Shown one piece after another: positions 20,424 to 31,559 of a stretch of 64,000 bases of DNA. This stretch comes from Pteria penguin (Eukaryota > Mollusca > Bivalvia > Pterioida > Pteriidae). The notes beneath the pieces were generated by a model that worked only from the letters and a program-made list of their open reading frames with translations, had not been told where the DNA came from and did not search any database. The DNA is taken from NCBI GenBank assembly GCA_035048485.1, contig CM068585.1:861001-925000 (forward strand). Direction: 5' to 3'. A program made the position numbers and the translations under genes. Within the stretch, counting starts at the first letter, position 1. Each line of letters starts with the position of its first letter.

Positions 20424-22605
20424 ATAACAGAGAGGGTACAGAGGTCTGAAATACTGACCTTACATTCCACACAGACACTGAAGACAGAGGGTACAGGGAT
20501 CTGACATACTGACCTGACACCCCACACAGACACTGCAAACAGAGAGGATACAGAGACCTGACATGCTTACCTGTCACCCCACACAGACTCTGGAAACCAA
20601 GAGGAAACAGAGATCTAACATACTGACACCCCACACAGACAATGGAAATGGAGAGGATATAGAGATGTGACATACTGACCTGACACTCTACACAGACACT
20701 GGAAACAGAGAGGATATAGAAATGTGACATACTGACCTGACACCCCACACAGACACTGGAAATAGAGAGGATATAGAGATCTGACATACTGACCTGACAC
20801 TCCACACAGACACTGGAAATAGAGAGGATACAGAGATCTAACATACTGACCTGACACCCCACACAGACACTGGAAACAGAGAGGATATAGAAATCTGACA
20901 CACTGACCTGACACTCCACACAGACACTGGAAACAGAGAGGATATAGAAATCTGACACACTGACCTGACACCCCACACAGACACTGGAAATAGAGAGGAT
21001 ATAGAGATCTGACACACTGACCTGACACCCCACATAGGTCACTGGAAACAGAGAGGATATAGAGATGTGACATACTGACCTGACACTCCACACAGACACT
21101 GGAAATAGAGAGGATATAGAGATCTGACACACTGACCTGACACCCCACATAGGTCACTGGAAACAGAGAGGATATAGAGATGTGACATACTGACCTGACA
21201 CTCCACACAGACACTGGAAATAGAGAGGATATAGAGATCTGACATACTGACCTGACACCCCACACAGACACTGGAAATAGAGAGGATATAGAGATCTGAC
21301 ACACTGACCTGACACCCCACACAGACACTGGAAACAGAGAGGATATAGAGATGTGACATACTGACCAGACACCCAACACAGACACTGGAAACAGAGAGGA
21401 TATAGAAATGTGACATACTGACCTGACACCCCACACAGACACTGCAAATAGAGAGGATATAGAGATCTGACATACTGACCTGACACTCCACACAGACACT
21501 GGAAACAGAGAGGATATAGAAATCTGACATACTGACCTGACACCCCACACAGACACTGGAAATAGAGAGGATACAGAGATCTCACATACTGACCTGACAC
21601 TCCACACAGACACTGGAAACAGAGAGGATATAGAAATCTGACACACTGACCTGACACCCCACACAGACACTGGAAATAGAGAGGATATAGAGATCTGACA
21701 TACTGACCTGACACTCCACACAGACACTGGAAACAGAGAGGATATAGAGATGTGACATACTGACCTGACACTCCACACAGACACTGGAAACAGAGAGGAT
21801 ATAGAAATGTGACATACTGACCTGACACCCCACACAGACACTGGAAATAGAGAGGATATAGAGATCTGACATACTGACCTGACACTCCACACAGACACTG
21901 GAAACAGAGAGGATATAGAAATCTGACATACTGACCTGACACCCCACACAGACACTGGAAATAGAGAGGATACAGAGATCTCACATACTGACCTGACACC
22001 CCACACAGACACTGGAAACAGAGAGGATATAGAAATCTGACACACTGACCTGACACCCCACACAGACACTGGAAATAGAGAGGATATAGAGATCTGACAT
22101 ACTGACCTGACACTCCACACAGACACTGGAAACAGAGAGGATATAGAGATGTGACTTACTGACCTGACACCCCACACAGACACTGTAAGCAAACAGAATA
22201 CAAAGATCTGACACACTGACCTGACACTCCACACAGACACTGGAGTCAGAGAGGATACAGAGATCTGACATACTACCTGACACCTCACATAGGTCACTGG
22301 AAACAGAGAGGATATAGAGATGTGACATACTGACCTGACACTCCACACAAACACTGGAAACAGAGAGGATACAGAGATCTGACACACTGACCTGGCACTC
22401 CACACAGACACTGGAGTCAGAGAGGATACAGAGATCTGACATACTGACCTGGCACCCCACATAGGTCACTGGAAACAGAGAGGATAAAGAGATCTGACAC
22501 GCTGACCTGACACCTTACATAGGTCAATGGAAATAGAAAGGATACAGAGATCTGACATACTGACCTGACACCTCACATAGGTCACTGAAAACAGAGAAAA
22601 GGCAA
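20424..22605. repeat. Minisatellite, 57 bp unit, about 38 copies
   Basis: The unit contains GAGAGGATATAGAGATCTGA, CATACTGACCTGACACCCCA and CACAGACACTGGAAA. 57 bp is 19 codons, so all minus-strand frames stay open for long distances, the longest 615 codons. Alternation of two unit subtypes (ATAGAAATCTGAC and ATAGAGATGTGAC) suggests higher-order pairs. Confidence 0.95.
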
Positions 22606-22747
22606 TTGATCTGACTTAATGACACAACAGAATATACCCTGTAGCAGAATCCATACCCTGTAAAGCAAACAGAAAAACAAAATTAGAACAGATACATAAA
22701 TTATGACACAAAACTATTCTATAACTCAGTCGTCAGGGTGTTGACAC

Positions 22748-22978
22748 AGGATGGTTAGTTAACGTACAGACAATTGGTGTTGTTTAAGGGTTTATTTCTT
22801 CACTCTGTTCTCACCTTCTGTGCTGAGGATGGTTAGTGGACATACAGACAATTGGTGTTGTTAAATCGTTGACGACCTCACTCTGTTCCCATTTACTGTG
22901 CTGAGGATGGCTAGTGGACATACAGACAATTGGTGTTGTTAAATGGTTGACGACCTCACTCTGTTCCCACTTACTGTG
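22748..22978. repeat. Tandem repeat, 78 bp x 3
   Basis: Units start AGGATGGTTAGTGGACATAC at 22748, 22826 and 22904. The last two are nearly identical. Confidence 0.9.
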
Positions 22979-23128
22979 AAATCTGTAATTAGACACATAT
23001 TTAAAAGTCCAGCAAATAAAACTCCTAGAACAGATGTAATTATATCATTGAGAGGTCATAAAAATATAATGAATATTCATTGTCAAGAAAAAACAAGTAA
23101 AAGATTGTGACAGGGTAATGAATGATTA

Positions 23129-24633
23129 TATAGTGGCTCAGCATCACTGTTTGGTCTGTATCAGAGGTACAGGCTGGCCTATGTATAGTGGCTCAGCATC
23201 ACTGGTCGGTCTGTATCAGAGGTACGGGATGGCCTGTGTATAGTGGCTCAGCATCACTGTTTGGTCTGTATCAGAGGTACAAGCTGGCCTGTGTATAGTG
23301 GCTCAGTATCACTGTTTGGTCAGTATCAGAGGTACAGGCTGGCCTGTGTATAGTGGCTCAGCATCACTGTTTGGTCTGTATCAGAGGTACAGACTGGCCT
23401 GTGTATAGTGGCTCAGCATCACTGTTTGGTCTGTATCAGGTGGTACAGCTGGCCTGTATGTTTAGTGGCTCAGCATCAATGTTTGGTCTGTATCAGGTGG
23501 TACAGGCTGGCCTGTGTATAGTGGCTCCGCATCACTGTTTGGTCTGTATCAGAGGTACAGGCTGGCCTGTGTATAGTGGCTCAGCATCACTGTTTGGTCT
23601 GTATCAGAGGTACAGGCTGGCCTATGTATAGTGGCTCAGCATTACTGTTTGGTCTGTATCAGGGGTACAGGCTGGCCTGTATGTTTAGTGGCTCAGCATC
23701 AATGTTTTGTCTGTATCAGGTAGTACAGGCTGGCCTGTGTATAGTGGCTCAGCATCACTGTTTGGTCTGTATCAGGTGATACAGGCTGGCCTGTATGTTT
23801 AGTGGCTCAGCATCACTGTTTGGTCTGTATCAGAGGTACAGGCTGGCCTGTGTATAGTGGCTCAGCATCACTGTTTGGTCTGTATCAGAGGTACAGGCTG
23901 GCCTGTGTATAGTGGCTCAGCATCACTGTTTGGTCTGTATCAGAGGTACAGGCTGGCCTATGTATAGTGGCTCAGCATCACTGTTTGGTCTGTATCAGAG
24001 GTACAGGCTGGCCTATGTATAGTGGCTCAGCATCACTGTTTAGTCTGTATCAGAGGTACAGGCTGGCCTTTGTATAGTGGCTCAGCATCACTGTTTGGTC
24101 TGTATCAGAGGTACAGGCTGGCCTGTGTATAGTGGCTCAGCATCTTTGTTTGGTCTGTATCAGAGGTACAGGCTGGCCTGTGTATAGTGGCTCAGTATCT
24201 CTGTTTAGTCTGTATCAGGTGGTACAGGCTGGCCTGTGTATAGTGGCTCAACATCACTGTTTGGTCTGTATCAGGTGGTACAGGCTGGCCTGTGTATAGT
24301 GACTCAGCATCAATGTTTGGTCTTAATCAGAGGTACAGACTGGCCTGTGTATAGTGGCTCAGCATCACTGTTTGGTCTGTATCAGAGGTACAGGCTGGCC
24401 TGTATGTATAGTGGCTCAGCATCACTGTTTGGTCTGTATCAGGTGGTAAAGGCTGGCCTGTGTATAGTGGCTCAGCATCACTGTTTGGTCTGTATCAGAG
24501 GTACAGGCTGGCCTGTGTATAGTGGCTCAGCATCACTGGTCGGTCTGTATCAGAGGTACAGGCTGGCCTGTGTATAGTGGATCAGCATCACTGTTTGGTC
24601 TGTATCAGAGGTACAGACTGGCCTGTATGTATA
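23129..24633. repeat. Minisatellite, 55 bp unit, about 27 copies
   Basis: Core TATAGTGGCTCAGCATCACT, TTGGTCTGTATCAGAGGTAC and AGGCTGGCCTGTG. It ends about 90 bases before the last-exon acceptor. Small length variants (TATGTTTAG insertions, GGTGG for AGAGG) are frequent. Confidence 0.95.
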
Positions 24634-24723
24634 CAAATGACTATCTACAATCTTCCTAGCAAAATGTAGAATTAATACACATTTTATTTTTCATATGTTT
24701 TAACTTCCTTAATTATTTCTTAG

Positions 24724-24748
24724 ATCATCAAAGAAAAGTAAAAAGTAA
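24724..24748 (+). CDS. THOC2: THOC2-like last exon with stop codon
   Basis: The acceptor is AATTATTTCTTAG. Completing the split Ser, the exon reads SSSKKSKK and then TAA (24746-24748). The protein therefore ends KKEKSSSKKSKK, a short basic tail like the Lys/Ser/His-rich end of vertebrate THOC2. The phase match over a 5.6 kb intron supports the exon chain. Confidence 0.75.
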
Positions 24749-25117
24749 GGGAAAAGTCATGTATGATGAAGATTTCAAGGAAACAGAGCATGAAGGCATA
24801 TCTAGAATTGCTTCAATGAACAATTGTTATTATTTCGTTATATTTAATGAGTATAAAGACAATACTCTGGTTACTGTATCATTGTTTTTTAATGTTTATA
24901 TCTCATTTGCAAACTGAGCTGACAAACATGGAAGGAATTAATCAGCCCAGTGCAATGATCATTGACATGTAATACAATATAGATTTTATGAAAACTTAAA
25001 TTCTTTGTTGTTGTTTGTGAGGGGAAATCAGATTTATTGTTATGTTATAAAGGTTGTGACCTTATATTTCCGTCAAGAGGTGTAAATGAAAACACTGGTA
25101 TGTGAAACTCATATTTC
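24749..25117 (+). other. THOC2: Probable 3' UTR of the THOC2-like gene
   Basis: Follows the stop codon. No canonical AATAAA is present. GTATAAAG near 24851 and TTATAAAGG near 25046 are the closest variants. The polyadenylation site is unresolved. Confidence 0.45.
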
Positions 25118-25854
25118 TTAATGTATGACTATGAATATAGAGTATCTTATCAGATCAGTCAGAATGTATGACATGCTGACCATAAATAGAGTATCATATC
25201 TGATCACTCAATGTATGACATGCTGACCATAGATAGAGGATATATTATCAGATCACTCAGAATGTATGACATGCTGAACGTGAATAGAGTATCATATCAG
25301 ATCACTCAGAATGCATGACATCCTGAACTTGAATAGAGTATCTTATCAAATTCAGAATATATCACATGCTAACCATGAATAGAGTATCATATCAGATCAC
25401 TCAGAGCGTATAAGATAACTCGGAATGTATGACATGCTGACCATAAATAGAGAATATATTATCAGATCCCTCAGAATGTATGACATGCTGACCATGAATA
25501 GAGTATCTTATCAGATCCCTCAGAATATATGACATGCTGACCGTGAATTGGGGGGTATCTTATCAGATCGCTAAGAATGTATAACATGCTGACTATGAAT
25601 AGAGAGTATCTTATCAGATCAATCAGAATGCATGACATGCTGACCACGAATAGAGAGTATCCTATCAGATCCCTCAGAATATATGAGATGCTGACCATGA
25701 ATAGAGAGTATCATATCAGATCCCTCAGAATATATGACATGCTGACCATGAATAGAGAGTATCCTATCAGATCCCTCAGAATATATGAGATGCTGACCAT
25801 GAATAGAGAGTATCATATCAGATCAGTCAGACTGTATGACATGCTGCCCATGAA
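25118..25854. repeat. Minisatellite, about 51 bp unit, left part of a split array
   Basis: The unit contains TCAGAATGTATGACATGCTG, ACCATGAATAGAGAGTATC and ATATCAGATCC. Unit length varies between about 47 and 51 bp. The array is interrupted at 25855 and resumes at 27521. Confidence 0.92.
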
Positions 25855-26203
25855 TTTCTCGCACCGGAGATCGACTAATCCCGTTTTTCATCAGTACTGG
25901 AAAATTCTATCCGGAACACTTTGTATCCTTCCGCGCGTCGTCTGCATTGTTTACAAACAAACGAAACATGGCGACTCACGATTTTTGTCTTGCGTCGGAG
26001 AGATAGTCAATATTGTGTGTTATCGTTAAGTTTAATGTTGAAAAATCCTATTAAAATATAAAGTTTCTTCATGCATATCATGGTGTTTTACTTTATTGCG
26101 GCGGACTATCTTTTTATTCAATCAGTGATTCGGCCATCAAAGGAAGTAAACAAAAACATTGAAAATATCTATAGCCTACATCGAGCTGCTGAGGTGCGAG
26201 AAA
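25855..26203. mobile_element. MITE-like element, 349 bp, short TIRs
   Basis: Begins TTTCTCGCACC and ends GGTGCGAGAAA, an exact 11 bp inverted pair. There is no gene inside. It sits at the exact point where the 51 bp array breaks off. Confidence 0.5.
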
Positions 26204-26244
26204 AATAATCAAGCACTAGTTTGGGTTCCAGATAGAAAAAGATC

Positions 26245-26326
26245 AGTCTCGGGCTGGATGAATCATCATATCTCAACCTCGGCTAACGCCTCGGTTGAGA
26301 TTTGTTGATTCATCCAACCCTCGACT
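26245..26326. repeat. Foldback hairpin, about 38 bp arms
   Basis: The left arm contains GGCTGGATGAATCA and ATCTCAACCTCGG. The right arm contains CCTCGGTTGAGAT and TGATTCATCCAACCC. The loop is CTAACG. A T-run follows and leads straight into the truncated RT. Confidence 0.8.
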
Positions 26327-26336
26327 TTTTTTTTTT

Positions 26337-27520
26337 ACTTTTCGACTCTTTACACAACGATCCCTCATCAGAAATTAAAAGACAGATTAGCGGAAATTAT
26401 TTAGAATGCATTTACTAGTAAAAACGGAAGCCGCAAATTCAAATATATAGTTATAGGCCATGATAAAACTTACTTTGTTAGGGAAAATTCTGATTCCAAT
26501 AATAAATACACTGAAACAGCTATCATCCAGATGTTGAACTTTCTTATCGATAACATTCTTGTAGTGTTTGGAGGAAAGGTTTTTCAACAAATTGTCGGCA
26601 TTCCAATGGGCACTAAATGTGCTCAGCCTCTGGATGACATATTCTTTTACTCATACGAAGGTGAATTCATTCAGTCTTTGCTTTCGCCAAGAAAAAAAAA
26701 ACAATTGGCTCTTGGCTTCAATTTCACTTACAGACATACAGATGACTTGCTTTCAATTAATAATCCTTCATTCGCGTATTACCTTAGCATCATCTATCCA
26801 AGTGAACTGGAGGTCAAAGAAACCACAGAAAGTAGTAATTCTACTTCGTATTTAGATATTATGTTCTCTTTCGACATTAATGGTCAATTGATTACCTCAC
26901 TCTATGACAAACGTGACGATTTCAATTTTGCCATCACAAACTTTCCTTTCATAAGTAGCAACATTCTATCATCGCCCGCATACGGCGTATTCATATCTCA
27001 GTTAATACGTTATTCCAGAGCATGTTCAAATTACAATGACTTTGTTCTGAGGGTTAGGCGACTTTCAGTTAAGATACTCAACCAGGGTTATATATGTGCT
27101 AGACTAGCATCGTCACTGAGGAAGTTCAACGGTCGTTATGAGACTTATTACTCCATATGATATCTCGTTATCCTGACTTTAAAATGATATTCTAGACTGA
27201 GACCGATTCCGATCATTTTACACAGATTTGACACCTTTACTAGAAGGTTACCTACTTTGACTTCTCAATATATATATACATATGGAATTCACACGATTTG
27301 ACTCTTTTTGACTGGGTATATGTGACGGGTGTTGCTAGCAAGCAGGAGATGCTCACTCTCCCCGGGCACCTGATCTCACTCTATCATAGGGGTTTACATA
27401 TGCTCTTCGAGTAGACATATTTGTTATTTTCCACTTGGTTTTCATTTTCACTGATTTTGTATGTCCTCTGGTTTCATGATTTTAAGACTTATGGTTTGGA
27501 TCTATCCATCATCATTACAT
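26337..27520 (+). mobile_element. Penelope-like RT retroelement 1, 5'-truncated
   Basis: RT-coding sequence to 27160 and a non-coding 3' tail to 27520. The 5' end is cut inside the conserved FDFSTLYTTIP block, which lies complete in element 2. The tail ends CATCATCATTACAT with no poly(A). The next base returns to the 51 bp minisatellite, so the element sits inside that array. The tail carries the family signature AGCAGGAGATGCTCACTC followed by GGGCACCTGATC. Confidence 0.75.
26339..27160 (+). pseudogene. RT domain, inactive copy
   Basis: This is the palm and C-terminal part of a reverse transcriptase of the Penelope-like type. Visible motifs are VFQQIVGIPMGTKCA (block before the active site), FNFTYRHTDDLLSINNP (the family's YIDD box, here with Thr for Ile), STSYLDIMFSF, YDKRDDFNFAITNFPF and SQLIRYSRACSNYNDF. 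It is inactive. A TAG at about 26399 replaces a Gln codon seen in element 2, the 5' half is missing, and the conserved CAPLLADIFLYSYE reads CAQPLDDIFFYSYE. The first Met-started open run is at 26531. No endonuclease domain is present. Confidence 0.75.
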
Positions 27521-27650
27521 CTCAGATCATTTAGAATGTATGGCATGCTGCTCATGAATAGCGGGTATCTTATCAGATCGTTCAGAATGTATGACATGCT
27601 AACAATGAACAGAGGTTGTCTTATCAGATCACTCCGAATGTCACAAACTA
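27521..27650. repeat. 51 bp minisatellite resumes
   Basis: About 2.5 units with TCAGAATGTATGACATGCT, clearly the same family as 25118-25854. Confidence 0.9.
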
Positions 27651-27928
27651 AAGATCACTGATCTGACGAACATATGCGGTACAGTAGGAACGTTCATTGC
27701 CAACATCACGCTCAGCAGAAGAATTTTTATATTCCCTGCAAACGAAGGTTTTGGAGGAGGAAAGGTTATGTAGGAATCACTGTCCATCGATCAGGGAAAC
27801 AGAATTTTACTGAGCATCTTTGGTAGAGCTTTGATATTTCAAACTCGTAGCTTGTGATCAATACTATACATTTGTGTTGTGATGTTTTACCTAGTGACCT
27901 TTACGTAGGAGTTAGACCTTAATTGTGA

Positions 27929-28144
27929 TTGATCGATTGATTAAATTTTATTTTACGTCACTTCACGATTATTTCAGGTATATGATGACGGCATCTTTTA
28001 CGTGCCACGCCTACAGTTACACGGGACCTCGATTTTTACTGTCTCATCCGACAGACAGAACACCAGTGCGGACAGGGCGGGAGTCGAACCCGGGACCTCT
28101 CGATCACAAGCCGAGTACCTTATCCACTAGGCCACACCGGCTTG
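27929..28144 (-). mobile_element. tRNA-derived SINE, copy 1
   Basis: On the minus strand the head has an A box, TGGCCTAGTGG (28134-28124), and a B box, GGTTCGACTCC (28090-28080), the internal RNA polymerase III promoter. A body with GTCGGATGAGACAGTAAAA follows, and then a tail related to ATAATCGTGAAGTGACGT. ATTGTGA flanks it at 27922-27928 and 28145-28151, a good target-site duplication. It is not a functional tRNA, as the head cannot be closed by a proper acceptor stem. Confidence 0.85.
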
Positions 28145-28151
28145 ATTGTGA

Positions 28152-29109
28152 AAAAACTCTTAACCGTTATGATATCATTTTACTGATATGCGTCAGGAGG
28201 TTTGATTATTCAAACGTAAGCTTTTATTTGCGATCATGTCTAGTGACCTTGACCTTCATATTATTACCTATTTTCAAACCATTTGATTTAGATCTTTCAT
28301 ATTTCAAACAGAGACACATTAAGACAATGGCTTTTATTTAAGATCACATCTAATAAATTGATTCCTGCAGGGTAATTCATAAAAGAATTATCTTTTTAGT
28401 CTTGTAGTACATGACTGTCAAGAGATTGTCCGTATTAATTTAGGAATAAGTAAATAGTTTGATATTTTAAGATAAATATTTGTATACAAGTGTTTCCCCA
28501 TTATCTGTAATGTTTTCAACTTCTCCAGTGTGAAACGTTGAATTCATTTTATCTTATTTTGCATCATATGAGCAGACTTGTATACTTCTATATGACTTAA
28601 TGAATGACATTTTTAAGTTCATTTTTTAAAAGAGACATCTGTCTTTATGAAAATCAAATTATTAATTGTTACAAGGACGTATATTCTGTTGGGACTATTT
28701 TGCTCCATTAATGAAGGCAGGTAGATGAAATACAGGTAGGCTGACGTTCTCCTTGCTACTAAATTTATTTTCAAGTTTTGAGTAGATATCTGTGGAACTT
28801 TTTTAGAATGATCTGTTGGTAAGGTTGATCCTAACCAATGAAAAGATTAACCTCTTGACTTTCGTTTAGTAGAGGCCAGACCAATAAATGTTTATTTTTG
28901 CAACTTCTCCAAGTGGACGGTCGGAAGACGACCGCATAATATCAACTGCATTTTCGAAGGTATACAATGGCTTCTATGAAACTACCAGAATGGGTTTTTT
29001 ACCTGGTTGATTTCAACCAAACGTGATGGAACATTGACGCAGTAAATGGTCACTCTTATAAATGTATTTCCTTGTGATATTACCTGTACCTTGAACTTGT
29101 CCTATAGCG
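28152..29109. other. AT-rich accessory sequence
   Basis: No exon found. Frames are short and low in complexity. Confidence 0.4.
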
Positions 29110-29271
29110 ACGGTGGCGGATTTAGAGCGGGGTTTTGTCGCCACAATTTTACAAGGCATATCTAGATGATAAGATGAAAACGCTCAAATTAAGCATTAAT
29201 TTGACTTATACCCGACATTTTTATGTGTTCCCCTCCCTCTTTTTTTTTCGGAAATTCTGGATCCGCTACTG
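29110..29271. mobile_element. Dispersed foldback repeat, copy 1
   Basis: The left end is CGGTGGCGGATTTAGAG. The right end, read in reverse complement, starts CAGTAGCGGATCCAGAATTT. A pyrimidine tract (CCCCTCCCTC) lies inside the right end. Same family as the copy at 29449. Confidence 0.65.
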
Positions 29272-29448
29272 AGTAATCCATAATTTTTCATAATGACCAC
29301 GTCAGACCTGCTGAGAAAGCAAATGTTCTCACCTTTGTCTATTCCTTTATATACTATGGCATACAAAATGTTTTAGTAGTTTACCGTTAACCTCGGAACA
29401 CAGAATGTATCTTGAGATTTACTATAAATTTACAGGTTAAACCAGGAA

Positions 29449-29580
29449 CAGTGGTGGATTCAGACGGGGGTGCTCCCCTTTTCGCCGCATATTTGCCAAT
29501 AAAAATCAAGATTTGACACCAGTAGTTTGGCTAATTCACATGTGCCCTCCCCCTTTTCGGAAATCCTGGATCCGACACTG
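29449..29580. mobile_element. Dispersed foldback repeat, copy 2
   Basis: Starts CAGTGGTGGATTCAGACGGG and ends with the inverted form CTGGATCCGACACTG. A partial third copy is likely at about 38605-38672 (ATCCTGGATCTGCCACAGTT). Confidence 0.7.
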
Positions 29581-29689
29581 CTGAATATGATTTAAGCTAC
29601 GTTTGCTTAGTTACAGATTTTAAATCTAAACGTAAATTTCTACATAGAGAACATTGTAAACTTATTGTAAATGATGGTAATCGCCACCA

Positions 29690-30980
29690 CTTCTGTCGAG
29701 GGTTTGTGTGAGGCACCACTTCTGTCGAGGGTTTGTGTGAGGCACCACTTTGTCGAGGGTTTGTGTTGGGCACCACCTCTGTCGAGGGTATGTGTGAGCC
29801 ACGACTTCGGTCGAGGGTTAGTCTGAGACACCACTTCTGTCGAGGAACTGGGTGAGCCACCACTTCTGCGAGGGTTTGTGTGAGTCATCATTTCTGTCGA
29901 GGGTTTGAGTGAGACACCACTTCTGTCGATGGTTTGTGTGGGGCACCACTTCTGTTGAGGGTTTGTGAGACACCACTTCTGTCGAGGGTTTGTGTGAGTC
30001 ACCACTTCTGTCGAGGGTTTGTGTGAGACACCACTTCTGTCGAGGGTTTGTGTGAGGCACCACTTCTGTCGATGGTTTGTGTGAGGCACCTCTTCTGTCA
30101 AGGGTTTTGTGGGGCACCACTTCTGTCGAGGGTTTGTGAGACACCACTTCTGTCGAGGGTTTGTGTGAGTCACCACTTCTGTCGAGGGTTTGTGTGAGGC
30201 ACCTCTTCTGTCGAAGGTTTGTGTGAAGCACCACTTCTGTCGATGGTTTGTGTGATTCACCAATTCTGTCGATGGTTTGTGTGATTCACCTCTTCTGTCA
30301 AGGGTTTGTGTGAGACACCACTTTTGTCGAGGGTTTGTGTGAGTCACCCCTTCTGCCGAGGGTTTGTGTAATTCACCACTTCTGTCGAGGGTTTGTGTGG
30401 GGCACCTCTTCTGTCGAGGGTTTGTGTGGGGCACCACTTCTGTCGAGGGTTTGTGGGACACCACTTCTGTCGAGTATTTGTGTGAGTCACCACTTCTGTC
30501 GACGGTTTGTGTGAAGCATCATTTCTGTGGAGGGTTTGTGTGATTCACCACTTCTGTGGATGGTTTGTGTTTGAGGCACCACTTCTGTCGAGGGGTTGTG
30601 TGATTCACCACTTCTGTCGAGGGTTTGTGTGAGACACTACTTCTTTCGAGGGTTAGAGCGAGTTGAGTGAGGTAAGGAGTCTCGACAGCCTGACAACACT
30701 TCTGTCGAGGGTTTGTGTGAGGCACCACTTCTGTCGAAGGTTTGTATGAGGCACCTCCTCTGTCGGGGGGGGGGTGGGGGGGTGGGGGGGGGGGGAGCCA
30801 CCACTTCTGTCGAGGGTTTGTGTATGAGACATCACTTCTATCGGGGTGTTGTGTGATTCACCACTTCTGTCCGGGGTGTGGGGGAGGGGGGGGGGGGGGT
30901 GTAATTCACCACTTCTGTCGAGGGTTTGTGTGAGACACCACTTCTGTCGAGGGTTTGAGTGAGGTAAGGAGTCTCGACAG
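29690..30980. repeat. Minisatellite, 29 bp unit, about 42 copies
   Basis: Core CACCACTTCTGTCGAGGGTT followed by TGTGTGAGG. Long minus-strand frames arise because three units (87 bp) equal 29 codons. Between 30760 and 30900 the array is broken by G-homopolymer tracts up to 13 bases long, which could form G-quadruplexes and could also be an assembly weak spot. Confidence 0.95.
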
Positions 30981-31268
30981 CCTGGAGATGAACTTGCTGC
31001 TCTTTACTAAAATAGGTAATATAACAATATGAAAAAAATTCTTTGTCATAAAAAGACCATATTTAAAATACAAGGGTGGATTTCTAACACCTATTAATCC
31101 TACTTTCAGATGAAAGGTAAAGAACCTATAATTTGTTCATTTAAGGGTTTTAAGAAGCCGTCATTATTTAATGCCACACCAGAGTTATTTCACCTATATT
31201 ATGCTGGCACCAACCTGGTACATACATGTGTGTAAAATTTATAACGACACAGGAGAAGGGGTTGGGGG
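30981..31268. other. AT-rich sequence, nothing recognised
   Basis: Short spacer between the 29 bp array and the lone 43 bp repeat unit. Confidence 0.4.
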
Positions 31269-31288
31269 TTCGGTGACCACTTAAAATA
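31269..31288. repeat. Lone unit of the 43 bp array, left of RT element 2
   Basis: TTCGGTGACCACTTAAAATA is one partial copy of the 43 bp repeat that fills 34180-35130. It abuts the 3' end of the minus-strand element and shows that the array existed on both sides. Confidence 0.8.
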
Positions 31289-31291
31289 AGA

Positions 31292-31440
31292 ATGTAAAGA
31301 TGATGGATAAATCCAAACCACAAGTCCAAAAATCATGAAACCAGAGGACATACAAAATCAGTGAAAATGAAAAACAAATGGAAAATAAAAAATATGTCTA
31401 CTTGAAGAGTATATGTGAACCCTTGTGATGGAGTGAGATC
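31292..31440 (-). repeat. 3' tail of RT element 2 (inverted partner A)
   Basis: Ends (in + sense) GGAGTGAGATC at 31440 and begins ATGTAAAGATGATGGATAAA. About 149 bp, inverted relative to 31904-32053. Confidence 0.85.
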
Positions 31441-31559
31441 AGGTGTCCGGGGAGAGTGAGCATCTCCTGCTTGCTAGCAACATCCGTCACATATACCCAG
31501 TAGAAAGAGTCAATCGTGTAAATTCCATATGTATTTATATATGGAGAAGTCGAAGTAGG

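Noticed and set aside
20341..22462. Minus-strand open frames up to 615 codons with a repeated SVWSVRSVCQISISSLFP-like pattern
   Set aside because: The 57 bp repeat unit is 19 codons and lacks stops in several frames. All overlapping frames are equally open, there is no start context or splice support, and it lies in an intron.
25577..26029. 150-codon plus-strand frame, 17-residue repeats then unique sequence
   Set aside because: Runs from the 51 bp array into the MITE. No evidence for a gene.
28080..28144. tRNA gene
   Set aside because: The A and B boxes are present, but the sequence continues into a SINE body, has target-site duplications and lacks a closing acceptor stem.
29640..30464. 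274-codon minus-strand frame rich in HTNPRQKWCLTQTLDRSG
   Set aside because: By-product of the 29 bp repeat, where three units equal 29 codons.
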